Positions 55,927 to 64,000 of a DNA stretch of 64,000 nt are shown in pieces. Each line of letters begins with the position of its first letter. Positions within the stretch are counted from its first letter, which is position 1. Position numbers and translations under genes: made by a program. Source of the stretch: Colwellia sp. 1_MG-2023. Lineage in GTDB: Bacteria > Pseudomonadota > Gammaproteobacteria > Enterobacterales > Alteromonadaceae. The notes beneath the pieces were generated by a model. The model saw only the letters and a list, made by a program, of their open reading frames with translations. It did not search any database and was not told the DNA's origin. The stretch lies in NCBI RefSeq assembly GCF_030546755.1, contig NZ_JAUOPE010000008.1:62001-126000 (forward strand), written 5' to 3'.

Positions 55927-56874
55927 TTATGGCATCATCATTTCTTGATCAGCGCCTTCTTTTTCAATCACTTCTGGGATCAAATCTTCTTTCGATATAC
56001 CTAAGGCAAGTGCAACGGCACTAGCGACATAAATAGAAGAATAGGTACCAACAAAAACACCAAATAATAACGCGGTAGCAAAACCATGGATAAGTGCGCC
56101 ACCTTGATAAAATAAAGCGATTAATACTAACAAAGTGGTAATTGAAGTAATAAAGGTTCGACTTAAGGTTTGCGTTAAAGAAATATTAATAATTTCCGCT
56201 GGGCCGCCTTCTCGAATTTTTCTAAAGTTTTCTCGAATTCGATCAGAAACAACAATGGTATCATTTAATGAGTAACCTATTACCGCTAAGATTGCAGCTA
56301 ATACTGTTAAATCAAACTCTAATCCTAAAAAGGAGAATAAACCTAAGGTTAATAAAACATCATGAAATAAGGCAAAAACTGAGCCTAGTGCAAAACGCCA
56401 TTCAAAACGAAATGCGACATACACTAAAATACAGATAAGTGCTGTAAGCATGGCTAAGCCGCCCTGCTCAGTTAATTCATCACCAACACTTGCACCAACA
56501 AATTCGATACGACGCATCACTAACTTTTGGCCTGTACCTTCTTGTAACATAGATAAAATTTGATTACCTAACATTTCCGCTTTAATGTCTTCACGTTGTG
56601 CTAAACGAATAACAACATCGCGCGAACTACCATAAAGTTGTACAACGGCATCATCAAAACCATTAGTGTCCATGATTTGACGAATTTTATTTAAGTCTGC
56701 TGCTTGCTCAAAACCAACTTCAATTAAGGTTCCCCCAGTAAAGTCTAAACCAAAATTTAACTTATTTATCGATAACGAAGTTATTGCCGCTAACATGATG
56801 AGAATACTAAAGATCATCGCAACTTTGCGATGCTTCATAAAATCAACGGTTTCTTTCAATTTTAATAATTGCAT
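55927..56874 (-). CDS. secF: Protein translocase subunit SecF
   Basis: It works with SecD and YajC to pull proteins through SecYEG using the proton gradient. The 315-residue protein starts at the ATG at 56874, since AGGTGA lies 6 nt upstream and it begins just after secD. An upstream start inside secD is unlikely. Six membrane helices are arranged as in SecF, with the family motif FGLDFTGGTLIEVGF near residue 40 and the C-terminal helices with VIGYSLNDTIVVSDRIREN. It is the last gene of the queA-tgt-yajC-secD-secF operon. Assignment is firm. Confidence 0.97.
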   Translation of the reverse strand: MQLLKLKETVDFMKHRKVAMIFSILIMLAAITSLSINKLNFGLDFTGGTLIEVGFEQAADLNKIRQIMDTNGFDDAVVQLYGSSRDVVIRLAQREDIKAEMLGNQILSMLQEGTGQKLVMRRIEFVGASVGDELTEQGGLAMLTALICILVYVAFRFEWRFALGSVFALFHDVLLTLGLFSFLGLEFDLTVLAAILAVIGYSLNDTIVVSDRIRENFRKIREGGPAEIINISLTQTLSRTFITSITTLLVLIALFYQGGALIHGFATALLFGVFVGTYSSIYVASAVALALGISKEDLIPEVIEKEGADQEMMMP

Positions 56875-56885
56875 ATTTTGATCAC

Positions 56886-58733
56886 CTATATTGAAAGCTT
56901 GTCGAGACGTTTTCCGCCCCACACAGAATTAACGATTGTTCGCGTACCAATAATGGCCGTAAACATTGATGTGATAATACCGATAGACAAGGTGATAGCG
57001 AAGCCTTTGATAGGACCTGTTCCCACTGCATATAAAATTATCGCCGCAATTAACGTGGTGATATTCGCATCAAGAATAGTTGAAAATGCCGCATCATAAC
57101 CTTGATGAATAGCTTGCTGTACTGATTTACCTTCACGAAGTTCTTCTCTTATTCGTTCAAAAATCAATACGTTAGCATCAACTGCCATACCAACGGTTAA
57201 TACGATACCTGCCATACCTGGTAAAGTTAACGTTGCTCCCGGAATTAAAGAGATAACGCCAACAATTAGCACTAAGTTAGCCGTCAGCGCTAAGTTTGCC
57301 ACCACACCAAAGGCGCGGTAATAAATCAACATAAAGATAAAGACAAGCGCGAAACCGCCCATAATTGCTTGAAAGCCTAACTGTACGTTTTCAGCACCTA
57401 ACGTTGGACCAACAGTTCGTTCTTCAACAATACGGATTGGCGCAATGAGTGCACCAGCTCTTAACAGTAAAGCTAGGTTATGCGCTTCAGCTTGCGTGCC
57501 TGAACCTGTAATTCTAAAGGTTTTACCTAAACGACCTTGGATTGTAGCAACACTAATAATTTCTTCGATTTTTTCATAAACAATGTTGCCTTCAGCATCA
57601 ACTCGATCTGTCGGTTTAAACTCAATAAAAACCGTAGCCATTGGTTTACCAATGTTATTTTTCGTCGCGTTTGACCATTTACTGCCGCCAGGAGAATCAA
57701 GGGTTATATTAACTTGAGGACGAGAATATTCATCAAAGCTAGAACCTGCATCAACAATATGATCACCGGTTAACATCACGCGTTTTTTCAATAATGATGG
57801 ACGACCATCGCGATCATATAATAATTGAGAACTTGAAGGAACACGGCCGTTCAATGCCGCGCTTAAGTCGCCATCACTATCAACCATTCTAAATTCAATC
57901 GTTGCCGTCGCACTTAAAATTTCTTTCGCTTTAGCCGTATCTTGAACACCTGGTAACTCAATAATAATATTCTTTTGGCCTTGGCGTTGAACTAATGGCT
58001 CTGCAACCCCTAGTTCATTAACACGATTACGAATAATCGTAATATTTTGTTGCAGGGCATACTCTCTAATTTCTTTAAGTTTCTGCTCAGTCATTGATGC
58101 AGACAATGTCATTTTGTCACTGTTGTCTTCAAACAATAAATCACGGTATCGTTTTGATAAGAATGATTCAGCAATATCTACGTCTTCAGCATTTCTAAAT
58201 TGTATCTCAATGGCAGATCCAACTTCTTTGACACTACGGTAGCGAATATTTTCACCACGTAAATCAGTACGAAAATCACCAATCATGCCGTCAGTAGCTT
58301 TAGCAATGGCTTCATCCATATTCACTTCCATGGTAAAGCTTACGCCACCACTTAAGTCTAAGCCTAGCTTCATAGGAACACCGCCTACGCTTGCTAACCA
58401 ATCTGGCGTGTTTGGCGTTAGGTTTAAGGCAACTGAATATTTATCACCAAGATTTGATTCTAATAAATCACGCGCTTTAAGCTGGTTTTCAGTATCAGAG
58501 AACTTCGTTAAAATTTGACCGTTTTCAAAGGTGATTTTTGAATAATCAATGCCTTCTTTTGTCAATTGTGACTTAATGGTGTCCAGTGTTGCCGCATTTG
58601 CTTCTACGCCGCGTAAACCTGACACTTGTACTGCTGGAGATTCACCGTAAATATTAGGTAACGCATAAAGTGCACCTATAGCTACGACAAATAGTACCAA
58701 CAATTTTTTCCATAATGGAGAATGGTTTAACAC
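56886..58733 (-). CDS. secD: Protein translocase subunit SecD
   Basis: This large partner of SecF has a periplasmic domain between its first two helices. The 615-residue length equals that of E. coli SecD. It begins with one helix, then the long P1 domain (about 30-450, with [16 protein letters not shown]), and ends in five helices with [22 protein letters not shown]. It is 92 bp after yajC and 11 bp before secF, so the genes are co-transcribed. Assignment is firm. Confidence 0.97.
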   Translation of the reverse strand: MLNHSPLWKKLLVLFVVAIGALYALPNIYGESPAVQVSGLRGVEANAATLDTIKSQLTKEGIDYSKITFENGQILTKFSDTENQLKARDLLESNLGDKYSVALNLTPNTPDWLASVGGVPMKLGLDLSGGVSFTMEVNMDEAIAKATDGMIGDFRTDLRGENIRYRSVKEVGSAIEIQFRNAEDVDIAESFLSKRYRDLLFEDNSDKMTLSASMTEQKLKEIREYALQQNITIIRNRVNELGVAEPLVQRQGQKNIIIELPGVQDTAKAKEILSATATIEFRMVDSDGDLSAALNGRVPSSSQLLYDRDGRPSLLKKRVMLTGDHIVDAGSSFDEYSRPQVNITLDSPGGSKWSNATKNNIGKPMATVFIEFKPTDRVDAEGNIVYEKIEEIISVATIQGRLGKTFRITGSGTQAEAHNLALLLRAGALIAPIRIVEERTVGPTLGAENVQLGFQAIMGGFALVFIFMLIYYRAFGVVANLALTANLVLIVGVISLIPGATLTLPGMAGIVLTVGMAVDANVLIFERIREELREGKSVQQAIHQGYDAAFSTILDANITTLIAAIILYAVGTGPIKGFAITLSIGIITSMFTAIIGTRTIVNSVWGGKRLDKLSI

Positions 58734-58825
58734 AATGTCATCCTATTTTTATCAATGGCTTATTGTAGTATTTCATAAAATAACTGGCTGAAATTTAATT
58801 AAAGCCAGTTATTTAACAATGAATA

Positions 58826-59161
58826 CTATAGATTTTTCATTGTACCTTTAGGTAATACTGCATTAACAGCAGCTTTTTGAACGGTAACTTCAGTACCTTC
58901 TGCAATACTAATCACGATAAAGTCTTTATCATCAGACACTTTAATGATTTTACCAACAATACCGCCTTGCGTTAATACTTCATCGCCTTTAGAAAGGGCT
59001 GACATTAAACCTTTATGCTCTTTGACACGCTTAGCTTGTGGACGATAAATCATGAAATAAAATACAAAACCAAACACTAATAACATGATAACCATTTCCA
59101 TACCGCCGCCTTGTGGTGCTGGTGCCGCAGCTGCATGTGCTTGACTAATAAATAAACTCAT
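58826..59161 (-). CDS. yajC: Preprotein translocase accessory subunit YajC
   Basis: A small membrane subunit that associates with SecDF. The 111-residue protein has one helix (about 22-40, VIMLLVFGFVFYFMIYRPQ) followed by a soluble domain with KGLMSALSKGDEVLTQGGIVGKI, the YajC signature. It lies between tgt and secD. The tgt-to-yajC spacer is 74 bp. Assignment is firm. Confidence 0.96.
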   Translation of the reverse strand: MSLFISQAHAAAAPAPQGGGMEMVIMLLVFGFVFYFMIYRPQAKRVKEHKGLMSALSKGDEVLTQGGIVGKIIKVSDDKDFIVISIAEGTEVTVQKAAVNAVLPKGTMKNL

Positions 59162-59235
59162 AATTTCCTCTTATACTTCTTCTATTAAATGATAATTTTT
59201 ATTGTAAATTGGTCATTTTCACAACCAATTAATCG

Positions 59236-60414
<1,179 letters not shown>

Positions 60415-60453
60415 CTAGCGAAACAGGCCAGCGGTTTAGTTTCATCGCATCAA

Positions 60454-61500
60454 TTAGTTCGTTTTTTTGGTTAGCAGCATGGCATCACCATAACTAAAGA
60501 AACGATATTTTTCGGCAACAGCATGTTGATAAGCTGTCATGATATTTTCGTAGCCAGCAAACGCGCTCACTAACATTAATAAGGTTGATTCGGATAAATG
60601 GAAATTGGTAATTAAGGCGTCGACCACTTCAAATTGGTAACCTGGCGTAATAAATATATCTGTATCACCATAAAATTCTTGCAGTGGTTGGCCTTTTTTA
60701 ATTGACGCTTTAGCCGCACTTTCAAGAGATCGAACTGAAGTGGTACCAACCGCAATAACACGGTTTCCATTGGCTTTAGTTTCAGCTATTTGTTCGACTA
60801 CTTCTGCGGGTACCTCAACATACTCAGCGTGCATAATATGATCGGCAATCTCATCAACACGAACCGGTTGGAAAGTACCGGCTCCTACATGTAAAGTGAC
60901 AAAAGCAAAATTAACGCCTTTATCGCTGAGCTTAGCTAACAAAGCATCATCAAAATGTAAACCGGCTGTTGGCGCCGCAACAGCGCCTGGCTTTTCATTA
61001 TAAACGGTTTGATAACGCTCTTTATCGCTCTCTTCGTCGGGACGATCAATATAAGGAGGTAAAGGCATGTGGCCAACTTCTTCAAGCACTTGTAAAACAG
61101 TGTCTTGCGAATGAATTTCACATTCAAATAAAGCGCCATGCCTTGCCACCATAGTGGCATTGACTTTATTTTCAAGCAGTAACTTGCTGTTCACTTTCGG
61201 CGATTTACTCGCGCGAATATGAGCTAAAAAACGCTTATCATCAAGCAGACGCTCAACCAAGACCTCAACTTTTCCACCACTTTCTTTTTGACCAAATAAG
61301 CGCGCTGGGATCACTCTAGTATTATTAAATACCAATAAATCACCTTGATTTACTTGGTTTAATATTTCAGTAAAGGTTGAGTCAGTAATTTCACCACTAT
61401 TACCATCAAGAGTCATCAAACGACTCGATGATCTATTTTCTTTGGGGTAACGAGCAATAAGCTCTTCGGGTAAATTGAAGGAAAAGTCGGCAACACGCAT
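60454..61500 (-). CDS. queA: S-adenosylmethionine:tRNA ribosyltransferase-isomerase
   Basis: It uses SAM to turn preQ1 in tRNA into epoxyqueuosine. The 348-residue protein starts [21 protein letters not shown], has [20 protein letters not shown], and [15 protein letters not shown], which are typical of QueA, and ends with [16 protein letters not shown]. It is the first gene of the operon with tgt, yajC and secDF, transcribed away from aceK. A roughly 200-bp region with no gene separates it from aceK. Assignment is firm. Confidence 0.97.
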   Translation of the reverse strand: MRVADFSFNLPEELIARYPKENRSSSRLMTLDGNSGEITDSTFTEILNQVNQGDLLVFNNTRVIPARLFGQKESGGKVEVLVERLLDDKRFLAHIRASKSPKVNSKLLLENKVNATMVARHGALFECEIHSQDTVLQVLEEVGHMPLPPYIDRPDEESDKERYQTVYNEKPGAVAAPTAGLHFDDALLAKLSDKGVNFAFVTLHVGAGTFQPVRVDEIADHIMHAEYVEVPAEVVEQIAETKANGNRVIAVGTTSVRSLESAAKASIKKGQPLQEFYGDTDIFITPGYQFEVVDALITNFHLSESTLLMLVSAFAGYENIMTAYQHAVAEKYRFFSYGDAMLLTKKTN

Positions 61501-61699
61501 GATATTTTAAGAATATTTACTCAGTGAAAAACCGCGTAATTTTAGAGATCATAGCAACGAATAGCAAGTAAAACCGCGTGAACGACTTTACTTATGGTAT
61601 TAATTATCACTGAGCTAAATGTTGGCCATTGATATAAAATATCTGCCTTAGCCGTGTTTGTATCGTATGCTGAATAAAAGTTCTTCATGATGCTGTGCT

Positions 61700-63442
61700 A
61701 TGAATGATTATAATTTAACGCAAACCTATGCTATTGCGAAAACCATTTTGAATGGATTTGAGCGCCATATTTTTTTATTTACAGCCATCACGCGTTCAGC
61801 AAAAGAGCGCTTTGAAAAATGCCAATGGCAAGCCATTCATAAAGCCGCAAAAGATCGAACCGACTACTTTGATAAACGTGTCACAGAAACCCTAAGTACG
61901 ATAAAAAAAGATTTTGGTATTGAGCTGTTAGACAAACAACTTTGGCAAAACATCAAAACTTGTTATGTCGAACTACTCTTACACCACCCACAAGCTGAGT
62001 TAGCAGAAAGCTTTTATAATTCAGTATTTTGCCATTTATTTGAACGAAAATATTATCATAATGACTTTATTTTCGTACAAGCAAGCGACTTAACTGAACA
62101 ACAAATCTCTGCTGCGCAAATTTATACTCGCTACCCTCTTGCAGAGAAAGGATTAAGTAAAACGATTACTCATATCATTAGAAACGCGAGTTTTTCCGCA
62201 CGATTTACTCACCCTAAAAAAGAGTTTAGTGCATTAGTGCGGGCCTTTATCAAAAAGCCCCAATTAGCCAAGTTTCCTCTTGAGGCACTAAAGCTCGATA
62301 TTCTCAATTTTACTTTTTATCGCAATAAAGGTGCGTATATTATCGGCCGTGTGATTTCTCCTGACGGTGAAACACCTTTTATTGTCGCCATAGTCAATGA
62401 CGAGAAAACAGGCCTTCACCTAGATGCATTACTAACAGAGCCAGAAAATATGGCGGTAGTGTTTGGTTTTGCCCGATCCTATTTTTTTGTAGATTGTTTA
62501 TACCCACAAGCCCTAGTTAGCTTTTTACAAGGCTTAATACCGCATAAAACCAGAGCAGATTTATACTCCGCCATTGGCTTTCATAAACAAGGGAAAACGC
62601 AATTTTATCGCGACTTTTTGCATCATTTAGCTAGCAGTGACGATCAATTTCAATTAGCTGACGGTATCAAAGGCATGGTGATGTCAGTTTTCACCTTACC
62701 TTCTTACCCCTACGTATTTAAAATTATTAAAGACAAGTTCGCGCCTAGTAAGAAGATGACGAAATCAGACGTCAAAGCAAAATATCGCTTAGTGAAATTA
62801 CACGACAGAGTTGGACGAATGGCTGATACTATGGAGTATTCTGAAGTTGCCTTTCCTAAAGCGCGCTTTTCTCAAATATTACTAGATGAGCTGATGCAAG
62901 TAGCGCCTTCAATTATCCGCTTTGAAGATGAACTTATTATCATTCAACACTTATATATAGAGCGCAGAATGACACCATTAAACATATATTTAGCCGATGC
63001 TAGCGATGAAGAAATCGATGAAGCTATGTTTGGTTACGGGGAAGCAATCAAACAACTCATTGCGGCAGATATATTTCCCGGAGACATGTTATTAAAAAAC
63101 TTCGGTGTTACGCGTCATGGCAGAGTAATATTTTATGATTATGATGAAATCACTTACATGAATGAAGTCAATTTCAGGGTGATTCCAGAAGCGGTTACCG
63201 AAGAACAAATTTTTGCTGCAGAGCCATGGTACTCGGTCGCCCCTGGCGATGTTTTTCCTGAAGAACTAGCAACCTTTGCCTTAGCAAACCCTAAATATCG
63301 CAAAGCATTTTTAAAACATCACAGTGAATTACTCGATGCTAACTATTGGCAAAAGCACCAACAAAATATTGCTCAGGGAGTCATTGAGAATGTTTATCCC
63401 TACCCTAAAGAGTTAAAATTAAGCCAAAACGAGTTAAGTTAA
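61700..63442 (+). CDS. aceK: Isocitrate dehydrogenase kinase/phosphatase
   Basis: This bifunctional enzyme phosphorylates isocitrate dehydrogenase to switch carbon from the citric acid cycle to the glyoxylate bypass, and reverses it. The 580-residue length equals that of E. coli AceK (578). The N-terminal regulatory domain is followed by a kinase-like domain with VFKIIKDKFAPSKKM (ATP lysine), YIERRMTPLNIYL in the hinge region, and YDYDEITYMNE with the metal-binding aspartate. In E. coli it follows aceB and aceA; here it stands alone, so those genes must lie elsewhere. The ribosome site is weak. Confidence 0.97.
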   Translation: MNDYNLTQTYAIAKTILNGFERHIFLFTAITRSAKERFEKCQWQAIHKAAKDRTDYFDKRVTETLSTIKKDFGIELLDKQLWQNIKTCYVELLLHHPQAELAESFYNSVFCHLFERKYYHNDFIFVQASDLTEQQISAAQIYTRYPLAEKGLSKTITHIIRNASFSARFTHPKKEFSALVRAFIKKPQLAKFPLEALKLDILNFTFYRNKGAYIIGRVISPDGETPFIVAIVNDEKTGLHLDALLTEPENMAVVFGFARSYFFVDCLYPQALVSFLQGLIPHKTRADLYSAIGFHKQGKTQFYRDFLHHLASSDDQFQLADGIKGMVMSVFTLPSYPYVFKIIKDKFAPSKKMTKSDVKAKYRLVKLHDRVGRMADTMEYSEVAFPKARFSQILLDELMQVAPSIIRFEDELIIIQHLYIERRMTPLNIYLADASDEEIDEAMFGYGEAIKQLIAADIFPGDMLLKNFGVTRHGRVIFYDYDEITYMNEVNFRVIPEAVTEEQIFAAEPWYSVAPGDVFPEELATFALANPKYRKAFLKHHSELLDANYWQKHQQNIAQGVIENVYPYPKELKLSQNELS

Positions 63443-63492
63443 GGCAAATTGCATATTTATTAGCCGAACAGTATAAAATTATTATTTAGCGC

Positions 63493-63520
63493 TTTACCTT
63501 TGTAATTGCTTGGGTATAAT
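63493..63520 (+). promoter_or_regulatory. tRNA-Trp promoter
   Basis: A consensus -10 TATAAT (63515-63520) lies 16 bp after a -35-like TTTACC (63493-63498). The tRNA begins 13 bp after the -10, which fits a short 5' leader. Confidence 0.8.
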
Positions 63521-63533
63521 TCGTCTCCGTTGC

Positions 63534-63610
63534 AGGGGTGTAGTTCCAATTGGTAGAACAGCGGTCTCCAAAACCGACGGTTGGGAGTTCGAATCTCTCC
63601 ACCCCTGCCA
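63534..63610 (+). tRNA. trpT: tRNA-Trp(CCA)
   Basis: A 77-nt tRNA. The acceptor stem pairs AGGGGTG (63534-63540) with CACCCCT (63600-63606), followed by G and an encoded CCA end. The D arm is GTTC/GAAC, and the anticodon loop CTCCAAA carries CCA, read as tryptophan. The T arm has GGGAG-TTCGAAT-CTCTC. The anticodon stem reads GCGGT/ACCGA, with a G-A mismatch at its outermost pair (27-43). A consensus promoter precedes it. It stands alone, with no neighbouring tRNA genes in the window. Confidence 0.97.
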
Positions 63611-63823
63611 TTTCTTTTCCAATTCTCGTGTTATCTACTTATATATTCTTAGTAAATTTTTATAGATCAAATACATAAATTTGTCAGTTTAGAGCCCTTT
63701 TTAACGCTTTAATCAAGATGATTTAATCAACATAGATCGCAGAGTTCAAATACCGCTTAACAAGTAGCTTTTTGCTATTTATACTGCGATGATAGCCAAA
63801 CTAATTTTAAAGACAGAGTGCTA

Positions 63824-64000
63824 ATGACTATCACCACAAGACAATTCAATCACTTAAAAGCGATGGGCATTACCTTGTGGCAGCGTAAAAATCTTGAGCA
63901 GCCTTCAAGTGAAGATCACAAAACGCCGGTTAATAATATCACCGGAGATTTTTCTGCCAATGAAATTAACAATCTACAAATATTTCAAGATATTTTACAA
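63824..64000 (+). CDS. holD: DNA polymerase III psi subunit HolD, partial
   Basis: The first 59 codons of a gene that runs off the window. It begins MTITTRQFNHLKAMGITLWQRK; the hydrophobic LKAMGITLW stretch matches the N-terminal region of HolD, which binds the chi subunit in E. coli. HolD joins the clamp loader to single-strand-binding protein through chi. The low complexity of the following region fits the weakly conserved middle of HolD. The match is modest because the family is divergent and the end is missing. In many genomes holD precedes rimI, which would lie outside this window. Confidence 0.7.
   Translation, partial: MTITTRQFNHLKAMGITLWQRKNLEQPSSEDHKTPVNNITGDFSANEINNLQIFQDILQ

Overview
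This is an AT-rich window of about 64 kb from a chromosome, densely packed with genes. It suggests a marine gammaproteobacterium of the Alteromonadales, most likely Colwelliaceae (Colwellia/Thalassotalea-like). Reasons are the complete iscRSUA-hscBA-fdx cluster, the suhB-trmJ-cysE neighbourhood, queA-tgt-yajC-secDF, oxyR-ahpCF, a large Oar-like TonB receptor, a GlyGly-CTERM surface protein, and protein sequences close to Shewanella and Colwellia types. The family-level assignment is an inference; no rRNA is present to settle it.

Layout. 1-3250: a LysE/ArgO-type exporter, a membrane protein fused to a spermidine-synthase-like domain, and a one-domain RRM protein. 3490-5370: a small accessory block that looks like integron cassettes. 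It holds a HEPN/AbiU2-like gene followed by a convincing attC site, a membrane-protein gene with a second, truncated attC-like end, and a frameshifted membrane-protein gene. No integrase is in the window. 5460-7050: a SEC-C motif protein and a membrane diguanylate cyclase. 7830-11220: oxyR divergent from ahpC-ahpF, a peroxide-defence unit. 11380-14560: a very large secreted propeller/cadherin-like protein with a GlyGly-CTERM tail.

14930-20510: the iron-sulfur cluster assembly operon on the minus strand, with an IscR-type promoter carrying three tandem IscR boxes. 20525-27994: a copper/silver resistance block on the same strand. It contains a CopL-like exported protein, a CusB-like adaptor with two C-terminal CusF-like domains, a CusA-like RND pump, and two PepSY membrane proteins, the second fused to an NqrF-like [2Fe-2S] domain. 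This block separates cysE-trmJ (28176-29765) from iscR; in relatives these are usually adjacent, so it looks inserted. suhB is divergent from trmJ.

31200-36960: cobA, then an SDR and an amidohydrolase (plus strand), an Lrp regulator, yajD, and an enolase-superfamily enzyme with a class II aldolase (minus strand). The SDR, lactonase-like, dehydratase-like and aldolase genes could form a sugar-acid pathway. 37100-41650: a ThrE-type exporter with a TetR regulator and PilZ protein, a methyl-accepting chemotaxis protein and a DUF2897-like small protein. 42230-45290: an Oar-like TonB-dependent receptor with a long leader. 45400-54450: ppiC, carbonic anhydrase, hppD, an NhaC antiporter, a periplasmic binding protein, a sulfotransferase, a CorA/ZntB transporter, an M24 peptidase and an unknown membrane protein. 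54646-61500: an HD-GYP phosphodiesterase, then queA-tgt-yajC-secD-secF. 61700-end: aceK, tRNA-Trp and the start of holD.

No rRNA, CRISPR array, prophage or intact insertion sequence was seen. The most unusual parts are the integron-cassette block and the copper block with its PepSY-ferredoxin fusion.
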